A DNA stretch of 64,000 nt from Lachnospiraceae bacterium (GTDB lineage Bacteria; Bacillota; Clostridia; Lachnospirales; Lachnospiraceae), in the NCBI GenBank assembly GCA_017546025.1, contig JAFYYS010000027.1, positions 43,716 through 107,715 on the forward strand, read 5' to 3'. This document shows positions 17,839 through 26,522 of the stretch, in pieces (the first letter of the stretch is position 1; every line of letters starts with the position of its first letter). A program made the position numbers and the translations under genes. The notes beneath the pieces are model-generated. The model ran no database searches, was not told the origin of the DNA, and was given only the letters and a program-made list of their open reading frames with translations.

Positions 17839-18381
17839 TTAGCCGAAGTATCTCTTCAAAAGACCTGCCAAAGCCTTGCCGTGTCTTGCCTCGTCACGGG
17901 CCATCTCATGAACGGTGTCATGAATGGCATCCAGGCCGAGTTCCTTTGCACGCTTTGCAAGGTCGGTCTTGCCTGCGGTTGCGCCGTTCTCAGCGTCAAC
18001 ACGCATCTGGAGGTTCTTCTTGGTGGAATCGGTTACGACCTCGCCGAGCAGCTCTGCGAACTTCGCAGCATGCTCAGCTTCCTCATAAGCAGCCTTCTCC
18101 CAGTAAAGACCGATTTCGGGATAACCTTCTCTGTGTGCAACCCTTGCCATTGCAAGGTACATGCCAACCTCGCGGCACTCACCTTCGTAGTTGGCGCGGA
18201 GATCCTTCAGGATATCCTCTCGAACGCCTGCCGCAACGCCTACAACATGCTCTGCAGCCCAGGAAAGCTCACCTTCCTGCTTATTGAATTTCGCGCCGGG
18301 AACGCCGCATACCGGACACTTTTCCGGGGGCTCATCACCCTCATGCACATAACCGCACACGGGACATACATATTTTGCCAT
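17839..18381 (-). CDS. Reverse rubrerythrin (rubredoxin-first peroxide scavenger)
   Basis: A 180-residue protein. The rubredoxin domain is at the N terminus ([16 protein letters not shown] ... CPVCGVP, four Cys for one iron) and the ferritin-like diiron domain follows, with Glu/His ligands in [29 protein letters not shown] and [13 protein letters not shown]. This order is the reverse of classical rubrerythrin and is typical of clostridial proteins that reduce hydrogen peroxide and oxygen with electrons from NADH via a partner reductase. AAAGGAG sits eight bases before the ATG at 18381; another ATG two codons earlier is too close to it. Single gene with its own promoter. Confidence 0.9.
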   Translation of the reverse strand: MAKYVCPVCGYVHEGDEPPEKCPVCGVPGAKFNKQEGELSWAAEHVVGVAAGVREDILKDLRANYEGECREVGMYLAMARVAHREGYPEIGLYWEKAAYEEAEHAAKFAELLGEVVTDSTKKNLQMRVDAENGATAGKTDLAKRAKELGLDAIHDTVHEMARDEARHGKALAGLLKRYFG

Positions 18382-18416
18382 ATCCATCTCTCCTTTTCGG
18401 GTATTTCGGTAGTTTC

Positions 18417-18445
18417 ATTATGGATTGTTCCCGTGCTGTTGTCAA
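18417..18445 (-). promoter_or_regulatory. Promoter of the reverse rubrerythrin gene
   Basis: On the minus strand TTGACA (18445-18440) and CATAAT (18422-18417) are 17 bases apart. No PerR-like palindrome is evident. Confidence 0.6.
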
Positions 18446-18483
18446 CTGAAACTTTGCCGCCTGCGGAGGTGAGTTTTTTATGG

Positions 18484-18512
18484 TTGAATTTCTGTCATTT
18501 TCCCTTTATAAT
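18484..18512 (+). promoter_or_regulatory. Promoter of the TPR lipoprotein gene
   Basis: TTGAAT (18484-18489), 17-base spacer, TATAAT (18507-18512). The spacer contains TCATTTTCC, one of the recurrent motifs of this window. Confidence 0.65.
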
Positions 18513-18545
18513 CGAAGGCGGAATCAAAAAATACGGGAGAATGAC

Positions 18546-19727
18546 ATGAAACGGGCTGTATTCAGCATTTTGGTGCTGGCTCTTTTTATGCTCTGTGCCT
18601 GCGGCAAGGACAAAATGACTGCCGAGGGCGAGAACGACAAGGGGCTTGCTTATTATAATTCCGGTGACTACGAAACCGCGCGCGCTTACTTTGAGCGGGC
18701 GCTTAAAATCGAGCCGACGAACAAGGAAGTACTGAACAATTACGGGATGGTTCTGATTCAGCTGCGCGAGTATGACCTCGCGCTTGAGCAGTTTGCCGCG
18801 GTCATCACGCCGTCTGCCGAGGGCACGAAGGCGATGAAACGCAACAAGTTTGCGTACCGCGGGCAGGGAATCGCCTACATGCAGAAGCTTGAGTTTGAGA
18901 AGGCTCTCCAGAGCTTCATCAACGCGCTTGCCATCAGCACGGAATCGGGCTGGAACGTGGACATCATGTACTACAAGGCCAACGCCCAGGAGTGCCTCGG
19001 CAATACGGACGAAGCCATTTCGACCTACACGCAGGTGCTCGAAATGGACCCGAAGAACGTGAACGCGCTCTGCTCGCGCGCCAATCTGTACCGTGAGCGC
19101 GGCGATTACTCTCGGGCTCTTGAGGATTACGAGGTTGCCCTTGCAAGAAGCGAAGGCAGCTACCAGTCGTATCTCGGTCTTTACAGCTGCTACCGTGACC
19201 AGGGGCAGGACGAGAAGGCCGCCAAGACGCTCGATACCGCAAGCCGCCTGAAGATTAACAACAACGAAGACAAGTATCTGCTCGGCCAGGTACATTTCTA
19301 TCAGAAGAACTATACATCTGCCAAAATCGAGATGCAGAACGCCGTCGAGAACGGGTTCACGGAGGCTTACTATTTCCTCGGCGAAATCGCTCTCTATGAA
19401 AAATGCTACGAAGAGGCCATCGGTTACTACGACAATTACCGCGCGAGCATCCTTTCGACCTCGCCTACGGTCTGCAACCAGGAGGCGGTATGCTATCTGG
19501 CACTGTTCGATTATGACAAAGCATCCGAAATGATAGAGATGGGACTTGCGTTCGGCGCTTCCTCCGCCCGCCAGCAGCTGCTTCGCAACCGCATTGTGGT
19601 TTTGGAGGGAAGATGTGACTTCGCCGGTGCTTACGATGCTTTCCAGACCTACATCGTGGAGTTCCCCGGCGACAACGAGGCCATTCGCGAATACAAATTT
19701 GTCAAGAAGCGTCTCGGCTTAGAATAG
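18546..19727 (+). CDS. TPR-repeat lipoprotein
   Basis: A 393-residue protein. MKRAVFSILVLALFMLCACG is a lipoprotein signal with Cys19 as the likely lipidated residue. The mature part is almost entirely TPR units (for example GLAYYNSGDYETARAYFERALKIEP, ISTYTQVLEMDPKNVNALCSRA, ALEDYEVALARSEGSYQSYL), about nine in all. It should be anchored on the outer face of the membrane and bind partner proteins. The start was set at the ATG followed by the signal; an upstream in-frame start overlaps the promoter. hflX begins nine bases after it, so the two may be one operon. Partners are not predictable. Confidence 0.8.
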   Translation: MKRAVFSILVLALFMLCACGKDKMTAEGENDKGLAYYNSGDYETARAYFERALKIEPTNKEVLNNYGMVLIQLREYDLALEQFAAVITPSAEGTKAMKRNKFAYRGQGIAYMQKLEFEKALQSFINALAISTESGWNVDIMYYKANAQECLGNTDEAISTYTQVLEMDPKNVNALCSRANLYRERGDYSRALEDYEVALARSEGSYQSYLGLYSCYRDQGQDEKAAKTLDTASRLKINNNEDKYLLGQVHFYQKNYTSAKIEMQNAVENGFTEAYYFLGEIALYEKCYEEAIGYYDNYRASILSTSPTVCNQEAVCYLALFDYDKASEMIEMGLAFGASSARQQLLRNRIVVLEGRCDFAGAYDAFQTYIVEFPGDNEAIREYKFVKKRLGLE

Positions 19728-19736
19728 TGAGGTTAT

Positions 19737-20975
19737 ATGTTTGAGAATAAGACAGAAGAGGAACGCGTCCTGATGGTCGCCGTTGCCGACGGCACACCGG
19801 GCTCCTCTTTTGAGGAAGTAAAGAAGTCCCTGGCGGAGCTTTCCGAGCTTGTGAAGACCGCCGGCGGCGTCACGGTCGGGGAGGTCATCCAGAATCGCGA
19901 AGCCGTGCATCCGGGGACATATATCGGCAAAGGTAAGATTGAAGAGGTTCGGGAAGAGGTTGCGAGAACCGAAGCCGATGCCGTCGTCACGGACGACGAA
20001 CTGAGCCCCGCCCAGATGAAGAATCTGGAGGATGCGCTCGGTTGCAAGGTCATGGACCGCACGATGCTGATTCTCGATATTTTTGCAAAGCATGCGTCAA
20101 CCAAAGAAGGCTCCGTGCAGGTTGAGCTGGCGCAGTTAAAGTACCGGTCCACAAGGCTCATCGGTGCCGGCAGCTCGATGTCCCGTCTCGGCGGCGGCAT
20201 CGGCACGAGAGGACCCGGTGAGAAAAAGCTCGAAACCGACCGACGGGTCATCCGCGGACGGATTGCGCAGCTGAACCGGGAACTCAAAGAGATGCAGAAG
20301 AACCGCGACGTACAGCGGCAGGGCAGAATGCGCTCGGGAATTCCCGTGATTTCGATCGTCGGCTACACAAACGCCGGCAAATCAACGCTTTTAAACCGCC
20401 TTACCGGCGCGGAAGTGCTTTCGGCGGACATGCTGTTCGCCACGCTTGACCCGACCACGAGAGTGTGTGAGACCGAGGACGGACAGCAGATGCTGTTCAC
20501 CGATACGGTCGGATTCATCCGAAAGCTGCCCCACCATTTGGTGGACGCCTTCCGATCCACTTTGGAGGAAGCCCGCTATGCGGACATCATCCTTCACGTG
20601 GTGGATGTCTCCGCAGAGGAGCCCGAGGTCGCGATGGCCGTTGTCTACGAGACGCTTGCCGGTCTCGGCATCGAGGACAAGCCGATCATCACGGTTTTCA
20701 ACAAGACCGATTTGGCCGGCAATGTCATCATCAAGGATCTGAAGGCCGAGCGGACCGTCCGGATCTCCGCCAAAACCGGCGAAGGCGTGGACACCCTCAT
20801 CAGCACAATCGGCGAGGTGCTTCGCGAAGGAAAATACTATCTCGAGACGGTCATCCCCTACGATGACGCAGGCAGAGTCGCGGAAATCCGGCGCGTCGGC
20901 GAACTGCTCAGCGAGGAGTACACCCCGGAAGGAATTGCTGTCAAAGCGTATCTTCCGAAGGAGTACAAAAGGTAA
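19737..20975 (+). CDS. hflX: Ribosome-associated GTPase HflX
   Basis: A 412-residue cytoplasmic GTPase that binds the 50S ribosome and rescues or recycles stalled ribosomes. The N-terminal domain (about 1-190) contains the GKGKIEEV and DDELSPAQMKNLE segments and the Gly-rich GGIGTRGPGEKKLETDRR motif, followed by a coiled region. The G domain has GYTNAGKSTL (G1), DTVGFIRKLPHHLVDAFRST (G3) and NKTD (G4). Length is normal for the family. A clear terminator follows. Confidence 0.95.
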   Translation: MFENKTEEERVLMVAVADGTPGSSFEEVKKSLAELSELVKTAGGVTVGEVIQNREAVHPGTYIGKGKIEEVREEVARTEADAVVTDDELSPAQMKNLEDALGCKVMDRTMLILDIFAKHASTKEGSVQVELAQLKYRSTRLIGAGSSMSRLGGGIGTRGPGEKKLETDRRVIRGRIAQLNRELKEMQKNRDVQRQGRMRSGIPVISIVGYTNAGKSTLLNRLTGAEVLSADMLFATLDPTTRVCETEDGQQMLFTDTVGFIRKLPHHLVDAFRSTLEEARYADIILHVVDVSAEEPEVAMAVVYETLAGLGIEDKPIITVFNKTDLAGNVIIKDLKAERTVRISAKTGEGVDTLISTIGEVLREGKYYLETVIPYDDAGRVAEIRRVGELLSEEYTPEGIAVKAYLPKEYKR

Positions 20976-21013
20976 ATGTGACGGCACAAAAAAAGTCTGA
21001 TAAAACGACAAAA

Positions 21014-21058
21014 AAGCCCCGTTTTCCCCGAAAAAATCAGGGAATGCGGGGCTTCTTT
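21014..21058 (+). terminator. Terminator after hflX
   Basis: AAGCCCCG pairs with CGGGGCTT; inner TTCCC and GGGAA also pair, followed by a short T-rich stretch (CTTTACATTTT). Confidence 0.75.
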
Positions 21059-21095
21059 ACATTTTCCGTAAACGTGCCTTCCGTCAAAGTGCAAC

Positions 21096-21141
21096 CACAA
21101 CATATAGTATTTTCGGCATTTTTCACTAATAGATTTAGTTG
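21096..21141 (+). promoter_or_regulatory. Probable pair of NrdR boxes upstream of nrdD
   Basis: CACAACATATAGTAT at 21096-21110 matches 13 of 15 positions of the NrdR consensus CACWATATATWGTGT. A weaker half-match TAATAGATTTAGTTG starts 31 bases later at 21127, the usual spacing of tandem NrdR boxes, and overlaps the -35 element. This would allow repression of the ribonucleotide reductase gene when dATP is plentiful. The second box is poor (about 9 of 15). Confidence 0.5.
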
Positions 21142-21167
21142 ACAGATTTTCCGCCCTGTGCTATCAT
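21139..21167 (+). promoter_or_regulatory. Sigma-A promoter of nrdD
   Basis: TTGACA (21139-21144), 17-base spacer, TATCAT (21162-21167). Confidence 0.8.
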
Positions 21168-21220
21168 TAAGACAATCGCTTCCGTTTCGGAAGCACCAGA
21201 CGGACGAAAGGAGAATGCGC

Positions 21221-23602
21221 ATGATTCAAGTTGCAAAAAGGGACGGGGAATTACGTGATTTTGACCTGCAGAAGATTTGCGGGGCTATAGAGAAGGCATT
21301 CAAAGCAACGCAGAAGGAATACACGGATGACATCATCAACCTTCTGGCGCTTCGTGTTACGTCGGAATTTCAGAGCAAGGTTAAGGACGGCGTTGTAGAA
21401 GTGGAGGATATTCAGGACTGCGTTGAGCACGTACTGGAATCTACGGGTTATACCGATGTTGCGAAGGCGTACATCCTCTACCGGAAGAACCGCGAGAAGA
21501 TGCGTAACATGAAATCCACGATTCTCGACTACAAGGAGATCGTGAACAACTATGTGCATGAGGAGGACTGGCGTGTTAAGGAAAACGCTACGGTTACTTA
21601 TTCCGTAGGCGGCCTCATCCTGAACAACTCCGGTGCCATCACGGCCAACTACTGGCTCAGTGAAGTATACGATCCCGAGATTGCGAATGCACACAGAAAT
21701 ACCGACATTCATATTCATGACCTTTCCATGCTGACCGGTTACTGCGCAGGATGGTCTTTGAAGCAGCTCATTAAAGAGGGCCTCGGCGGCATCCGCGGCA
21801 AAATGACCTCTTCGCCGGCAAGACATCTGTCCACCCTTGTGAACCAGATGGTGAACTTCCTCGGCATCATGCAGAACGAGTGGGCGGGCGCACAGGCATT
21901 TTCCTCCTTCGATACTTACCTTGCTCCTTTCGTTAAAGTAGATAATCTGACCTATAAAGAAGTTAAGCAGTGTATCCAGAGCTTCGTATACGGCGTGAAT
22001 ACCCCGAGCCGTTGGGGTACCCAGGCTCCGTTCAGCAACATCACGCTTGACTGGACGGTTCCGGCAGACATGGCCGAGCTTCCCTGCCTGATCGGCGGCG
22101 AGGAGATGGACTTCTGCTACAAGGATTGTAAGAAAGAGATGGATATGGTCAACAAGGCCTTCATCGAGATCATGATCGAAGGCGATGCGAACGGCCGCGG
22201 CTTCCAGTATCCGATTCCGACCTACTCCATCACCAAGGATTTCGACTGGTCTGACAACGAGAACAACCGTCTCCTGTTCGAAATGACCGCTAAGTACGGC
22301 ACGCCTTACTTCAGCAACTACATCAACAGCGATATGCAGCCGAGCGACGTTCGTTCCATGTGCTGCCGTCTCCGTCTTGACCTTCGTGAGCTTCGTAAGA
22401 AGACCGGCGGTTTCTTCGGTTCCGGCGAGAGCACCGGAAGCATCGGTGTTGTTACAATCAACATGCCGAGAATCGCTTACCTCGCAAACGACGAGGCTGA
22501 TTTCATGAAGCGTCTCGACTATATGATGGATCTTTCCGCCCGTTCCCTGAAGGTGAAGAGAACGGTTATCACGAAGCTTCTGAATGAGGGTCTGTATCCT
22601 TACACGAAGCGTTACCTCGGAACGTTTGAGAACCATTTCTCAACGATCGGTCTTGTCGGCATGAACGAAGCAGGTCTTAACGCAAAGTGGATCGGCAAGG
22701 ACATGACGCACAAGGAATGCCAGGACTTCTCCGTCCGCGTTCTGAATCATATGAGAGACCGTCTCTCCGATTACCAGGAGCAGTACGGTGACCTTTACAA
22801 CCTCGAGGCTACGCCTGCAGAGTCCACCAGCTACCGTCTTGCTAAGCACGACAAGGAGCGTTACCCGGGCATCATCACCGCAGGCAAGGAAGGCGAGACG
22901 CCTTACTACACCAACAGCTCTCACCTGCCGGTAGGTTTCACCTCCGACCCGTTTGAAGCACTTGACATTCAGGACCGTCTGCAGACGCTTTACACCAGCG
23001 GTACCGTATTCCACTGCTTCCTCGGCGAGAAGCTTCCGGATTGGCGCGCAGCCGCTAAGCTGGTTCGTACGATTGCCGAGAACTATCAGCTTCCGTACTA
23101 CACCATGTCGCCTACGTACTCGATCTGCCAGACGCACGGCTACATCACCGGCGAAGTTGACAAGTGTCCTGAGTGCGGCGCACCGACCGAGATTTACAGC
23201 CGTATCACCGGTTACTACCGTGCGGTACAGAACTGGAACCCCGGAAAGCAGCAGGAGTTCGAAGAGCGTATGGAATACGTCATCGATCCCGCTAAGCTGA
23301 ACCGCGGCATCGAGTCCGAGAGCAGCGCACCCGTGAATGCAGAGAGAACCATGCCGGTTGTCGACGAGGCACCGCAGGATGAGCTCCTTCTGTTCACGAC
23401 CAAGACCTGCCCGAACTGCAAGCTTGCCAAGGAATTTCTTTCCGGCATGAACTACCGCGTAGTTGACGCCGAGGAAAATGCAAAGCTCACCATGAAATAC
23501 GGTGTCATGCAGGCTCCCACGCTCGTTGTATTGAAGGGCGACAACGTTGAGAAGTACACAAACGCTTCCAACATCCGCCGTTTCGTAAACGAGAACCGCT
23601 AA
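21221..23602 (+). CDS. nrdD: Anaerobic ribonucleoside-triphosphate reductase with a fused C-terminal thioredoxin-like domain
   Basis: A 793-residue class III reductase that makes deoxynucleotides from NTPs in anaerobes. An ATP-cone regulatory domain occupies about residues 1-90 (VAKRDGELRDFDLQKICGAI). The ten-stranded barrel follows, then the zinc site (CQTH ... CPEC) and the glycyl radical segment RITGYYR with Gly664. Beyond a linker, residues about 720-793 form a thioredoxin/glutaredoxin-like domain with a CPNC active site (FTTKTCPNCKLAKEFL) and a cis-Pro APTLVV motif; this could supply reducing equivalents in cis. The activating enzyme NrdG is not adjacent. The start at 21221 has AAAGGAG seven bases upstream; two earlier in-frame starts were rejected. 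Confidence 0.92.
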   Translation: MIQVAKRDGELRDFDLQKICGAIEKAFKATQKEYTDDIINLLALRVTSEFQSKVKDGVVEVEDIQDCVEHVLESTGYTDVAKAYILYRKNREKMRNMKSTILDYKEIVNNYVHEEDWRVKENATVTYSVGGLILNNSGAITANYWLSEVYDPEIANAHRNTDIHIHDLSMLTGYCAGWSLKQLIKEGLGGIRGKMTSSPARHLSTLVNQMVNFLGIMQNEWAGAQAFSSFDTYLAPFVKVDNLTYKEVKQCIQSFVYGVNTPSRWGTQAPFSNITLDWTVPADMAELPCLIGGEEMDFCYKDCKKEMDMVNKAFIEIMIEGDANGRGFQYPIPTYSITKDFDWSDNENNRLLFEMTAKYGTPYFSNYINSDMQPSDVRSMCCRLRLDLRELRKKTGGFFGSGESTGSIGVVTINMPRIAYLANDEADFMKRLDYMMDLSARSLKVKRTVITKLLNEGLYPYTKRYLGTFENHFSTIGLVGMNEAGLNAKWIGKDMTHKECQDFSVRVLNHMRDRLSDYQEQYGDLYNLEATPAESTSYRLAKHDKERYPGIITAGKEGETPYYTNSSHLPVGFTSDPFEALDIQDRLQTLYTSGTVFHCFLGEKLPDWRAAAKLVRTIAENYQLPYYTMSPTYSICQTHGYITGEVDKCPECGAPTEIYSRITGYYRAVQNWNPGKQQEFEERMEYVIDPAKLNRGIESESSAPVNAERTMPVVDEAPQDELLLFTTKTCPNCKLAKEFLSGMNYRVVDAEENAKLTMKYGVMQAPTLVVLKGDNVEKYTNASNIRRFVNENR

Positions 23603-23634
23603 GGCGCGAACCGAATCAAAGAATAAGGGATCTT

Positions 23635-23654
23635 TCGAAAGGAAGGTCCCTTTT
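23635..23654 (+). terminator. Weak terminator or attenuator between nrdD and thyA
   Basis: AAGGGA pairs with TCCCTT enclosing CTTTCGAAAG, with only four T at the end. Some read-through into thyA is likely. Confidence 0.4.
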
Positions 23655-23695
23655 CTGAAAGAAGATCCGGCACTGCCGTTAAGAGGAGAAGAATT

Positions 23696-24544
23696 ATGAG
23701 TTATGCAGATGATGTTTTTATCCGGATGTGCAAAGACGTTTTAGAGAACGGAACGAGCACGGAAGGAGAGGCGGTACGGCCGCATTGGGAAGACGGCGCT
23801 TCCGCTTATACGATTAAGAAATTCGGTGTTGTGAACCGCTACGATCTGTCGAAGGAGTTTCCTGCGCAGACGCTTCGCAAGACCCCGATTAAGTCCGCTA
23901 CCGACGAGCTGCTTTGGATTTGGCAGAAGAAGAGCAACAACGTACATGATTTCGGACAGCATATCTGGGATGCCTGGGCCGACGAGACAGGTTCCATCGG
24001 CAAAGCATACGGCTATCAGATGAGCGTGAAGCATCAGTACAAGGAGGGCATGTTTGACCAGGTTGACCGTGTCATCTACGACCTGAAGCATACGCCGTAC
24101 AGCCGCCGTATTCTGACCAATATCTACGTGCATCAGGATCTTCACGAGATGAACCTGTATCCGTGCGCATACAGCATGACCTTTAACGTAACGAAGCCGA
24201 AGGACGGCGACAGGCTGGTGCTCAATACGATTCTCAACCAGCGCTCGCAGGACATCCTGGCGGCCAATGCGTGGAACGTATGCCAGTATGCCGTTCTGAC
24301 GCATATGATTGCGCAGGTTTGCGACATGCAGGTCGGCGAGTTCGTGCATGTCATCGCCGATGCGCACATCTATGACCGGCACATTCCGATTGTGAAGGAA
24401 CTGATCGAAAGGCCGACATATCCGGCCCCGAAGTTCTGGCTGAATCCCGAGATTAAGGATTTCTACGCGTTCACGAAGGACGATGTGGCTCTGACCGATT
24501 ACCAGTACGGCGAGCCGATCGGTAAGATTCCGGTGGCCGTATAA
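23696..24544 (+). CDS. thyA: Thymidylate synthase
   Basis: A 282-residue enzyme converting dUMP and methylene-tetrahydrofolate to dTMP and dihydrofolate. Catalytic Cys157 lies in YPCAYSM; the folate/dUMP-binding pattern is present in GSIGKAYGYQ, NQRSQDILAANAWNVCQYA (the Q-R-S-x-D motif binds phosphate and sugar) and ADAHIYDRH near the C terminus. GAGGAGAAG precedes the start. It follows nrdD at 93 bases, a functional pairing in DNA precursor supply; the matching dihydrofolate reductase is encoded at 27913-28413 on the other strand. Confidence 0.95.
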   Translation: MSYADDVFIRMCKDVLENGTSTEGEAVRPHWEDGASAYTIKKFGVVNRYDLSKEFPAQTLRKTPIKSATDELLWIWQKKSNNVHDFGQHIWDAWADETGSIGKAYGYQMSVKHQYKEGMFDQVDRVIYDLKHTPYSRRILTNIYVHQDLHEMNLYPCAYSMTFNVTKPKDGDRLVLNTILNQRSQDILAANAWNVCQYAVLTHMIAQVCDMQVGEFVHVIADAHIYDRHIPIVKELIERPTYPAPKFWLNPEIKDFYAFTKDDVALTDYQYGEPIGKIPVAV

Positions 24545-24601
24545 CAGGGCCGGGAGGTTTTTGGAATCGCTTGTTATCCCTTCTTTTAGGGCTTAAGAAA
24601 A

Positions 24602-24640
24602 GGAAGCACTGTTCTACAAGAGTAGAATAGTGCTTCCTTT
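24602..24640. terminator. Bidirectional terminator after thyA
   Basis: GGAAGCACT-G-TTCTA pairs with TAGAA-T-AGTGCTTCC around CAAGAG, with AAAA before and TTT after. Two further small hairpins lie between it and plsC (CCCGCTTGCGGG near 24663 and GCAACGCC-CATC-GGCGTTGC at 24693-24712). Confidence 0.75.
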
Positions 24641-24727
24641 GACTTTCTGTCATTAGGAGGGACCCGCTTGCGGGGGGGACCCTGATGAACATGCAACGCC
24701 CATCGGCGTTGCCCCGGGGACGGTGTG

Positions 24728-25465
24728 TCATTTGCCAAGGGCCTGTTTCATCTGGTCGTGAAGTTCTTCGCCGAGTTCGACGGAGCGGGTCGCACGGACG
24801 CGTTCAACCGGAACGACATCCAGGACACGGAGCGTTACGTGCGTTCTTCTCGGGAAACGCTCCTTAATCAGCTCGGTGCCTTCAATCGTGGTCACGACGA
24901 TCGGCACATCAGCCTTCTGCGCGATTTTCAAGACGCCGCCGTGGAACGGGAGCAGTTCGCAGCTGAAGCTTCGCTTGCCTTCCGGATAGACCGCTACGGA
25001 GCACTGGTCGTCCTTGATAAGCTTGGCGGAGTGGTTGATGATTGTGAGTGCCTGGCGCGCGTCGTCACGCTTTAACGGCATGTAGCAGAGACGGCGGATC
25101 ATGCGGCCGAAGATGGGCAGTTCGAAGTTCTCCTCTTTTGAGATAAATGCCAGTTCGTACTTTTTCATCTTCCACGCGGTAAGGAGCGGGTCGAAGTTGG
25201 AACGGTGGTTTCCGATCAACAGGAAGCGGCCCTCGGGCATTTTCTCATCACCCTCGTAGGTGACCTTCACGTTGCAGAAGAACATGCCGATTGAGAGGAT
25301 GACGTTGAACAGTCCGCGATAGAATTTGCTGTCCTTATCGTAGATTTTGTTTTTGTCAACGAAGAGGCCGGCAATCGTCGGGATGGCGATGAAGATGAGG
25401 AACAGTACAACGGCGGCGCCGAGGACGATTCCGATGATCATCAGGATGCGAAGAAAGATGTCCAT
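24728..25465 (-). CDS. plsC: 1-acyl-sn-glycerol-3-phosphate acyltransferase
   Basis: A 245-residue membrane acyltransferase making phosphatidic acid from lysophosphatidic acid. A hydrophobic N-terminal region (residues 1-35) is followed by the acyltransferase motifs GNHRSNFDP (His and Asp catalytic pair), the block around FGRMIRR, and YPEGKRS. AAGGAG is six bases before the ATG at 25465; a longer in-frame form lies inside the kinase gene. The gene follows the kinase by 13 bases and is the last of the plsY - regulator - kinase - plsC operon. PlsY, at the other end, makes its substrate. Confidence 0.88.
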   Translation of the reverse strand: MDIFLRILMIIGIVLGAAVVLFLIFIAIPTIAGLFVDKNKIYDKDSKFYRGLFNVILSIGMFFCNVKVTYEGDEKMPEGRFLLIGNHRSNFDPLLTAWKMKKYELAFISKEENFELPIFGRMIRRLCYMPLKRDDARQALTIINHSAKLIKDDQCSVAVYPEGKRSFSCELLPFHGGVLKIAQKADVPIVVTTIEGTELIKERFPRRTHVTLRVLDVVPVERVRATRSVELGEELHDQMKQALGK

Positions 25466-25478
25466 AAAAACTCCTTGT

Positions 25479-26522
25479 TTAACGCCGCGGCAGAAGCACA
25501 CGGAAGGTGCAGCCGGGGGCGTTTTCGTGGTTTGTGACATCGACGGTTCCGCCGGTCACGGTAAGAATCTGTTTCACGAGGGCAAGGCCGAGGCCGTTGC
25601 CTTCTTCTTTATGAGAGCTGTCGGTTTGGTAGAACCGCTCGAAGATGTGCTCCATGGCGCTCTCAGGAATGCCGGGGCCTTCGTCGGAAACGGAGAAAAT
25701 GATATCGCCGCCGTTGCCCTTTTGCAGAAGAATGCGGACGGTGCCGCCCTGCGGGCTGAATTTGACAGCGTTGCCGATCAGGTTGCCGAACACGTGACCG
25801 AGAAGCTTCTCACTTCCGTGGTAGGTGATTTCGTCAAGATCAACATCGAGATTGATTTCCTTGGCGCTCCAGCGTTCCTCAAGTAAAACAATGGCAAGCC
25901 TGACCTGCTCGTCCAAACGGTAATCGGTTTCAGAAAGCTCGATGGACGAATTGTCAAGCTTCGAGAGAAGCAGGATATTGCCGACCAGATCGGAAAGCCT
26001 TGTCGTATTTAAAAGAATCTTCCGGACGCATTCCGCGTCGGCTTCGCTCTCCGGATTCTCCTGCTGCAAAAGCGTTGCGTAGCCCTGAATGGCGTTGATC
26101 GGTGTCTTGAATTCATGCGACACATTGGACACGAAATCGGTCTGGATGATTTCGGTCGCGCCGAGCTCCTTGGTCATGATGTTGAAGTCGGAATACAGGT
26201 TCTGAACTTCCCGGATGCGGCTTTCCGTATCGAGACGGACGGAAAAGTCGCCCTTGGCTACCTTCCGCATGGCCGAGCCGAGTCTCGTGATGGGACGGAA
26301 GAAGGCACGGCTAAGGAGAAAGTTCACGGTGTAGCCGATGAACAGGCTGGCAACCAGCATGAAAATGATGGTCGGCGCCGTAATGGTAAGCTGTGCCCTG
26401 TCACCGAGAAGGCTTACCATCAAAGAGGTGACAATCAAAAGGCCTGAAATCTCGGCCAATACGATCAGTGTAAAATACAACCGCAGATTCAGTCGCGCTT
26501 TTTTCGGCTTTTGGTTCGTCAT
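25479..26522 (-). CDS. Two-component sensor histidine kinase
   Basis: A 347-residue membrane kinase with two helices (about residues 17-38 and 50-71) separated by a very short extracellular loop of about ten residues. That suggests sensing within the membrane rather than of an external ligand. A HAMP domain (about 70-122) is followed by the phospho-acceptor helix FVSNVSHEFKTPINAI with His136. The ATPase domain shows N-box GNLIGNAVKFSP, DEGPGIP and GNGLGLALVKQI. Its start overlaps the response regulator stop by four bases. The short loop and the flanking plsY and plsC genes make the membrane itself a plausible signal (inference). Confidence 0.9.
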   Translation of the reverse strand: MTNQKPKKARLNLRLYFTLIVLAEISGLLIVTSLMVSLLGDRAQLTITAPTIIFMLVASLFIGYTVNFLLSRAFFRPITRLGSAMRKVAKGDFSVRLDTESRIREVQNLYSDFNIMTKELGATEIIQTDFVSNVSHEFKTPINAIQGYATLLQQENPESEADAECVRKILLNTTRLSDLVGNILLLSKLDNSSIELSETDYRLDEQVRLAIVLLEERWSAKEINLDVDLDEITYHGSEKLLGHVFGNLIGNAVKFSPQGGTVRILLQKGNGGDIIFSVSDEGPGIPESAMEHIFERFYQTDSSHKEEGNGLGLALVKQILTVTGGTVDVTNHENAPGCTFRVLLPRR

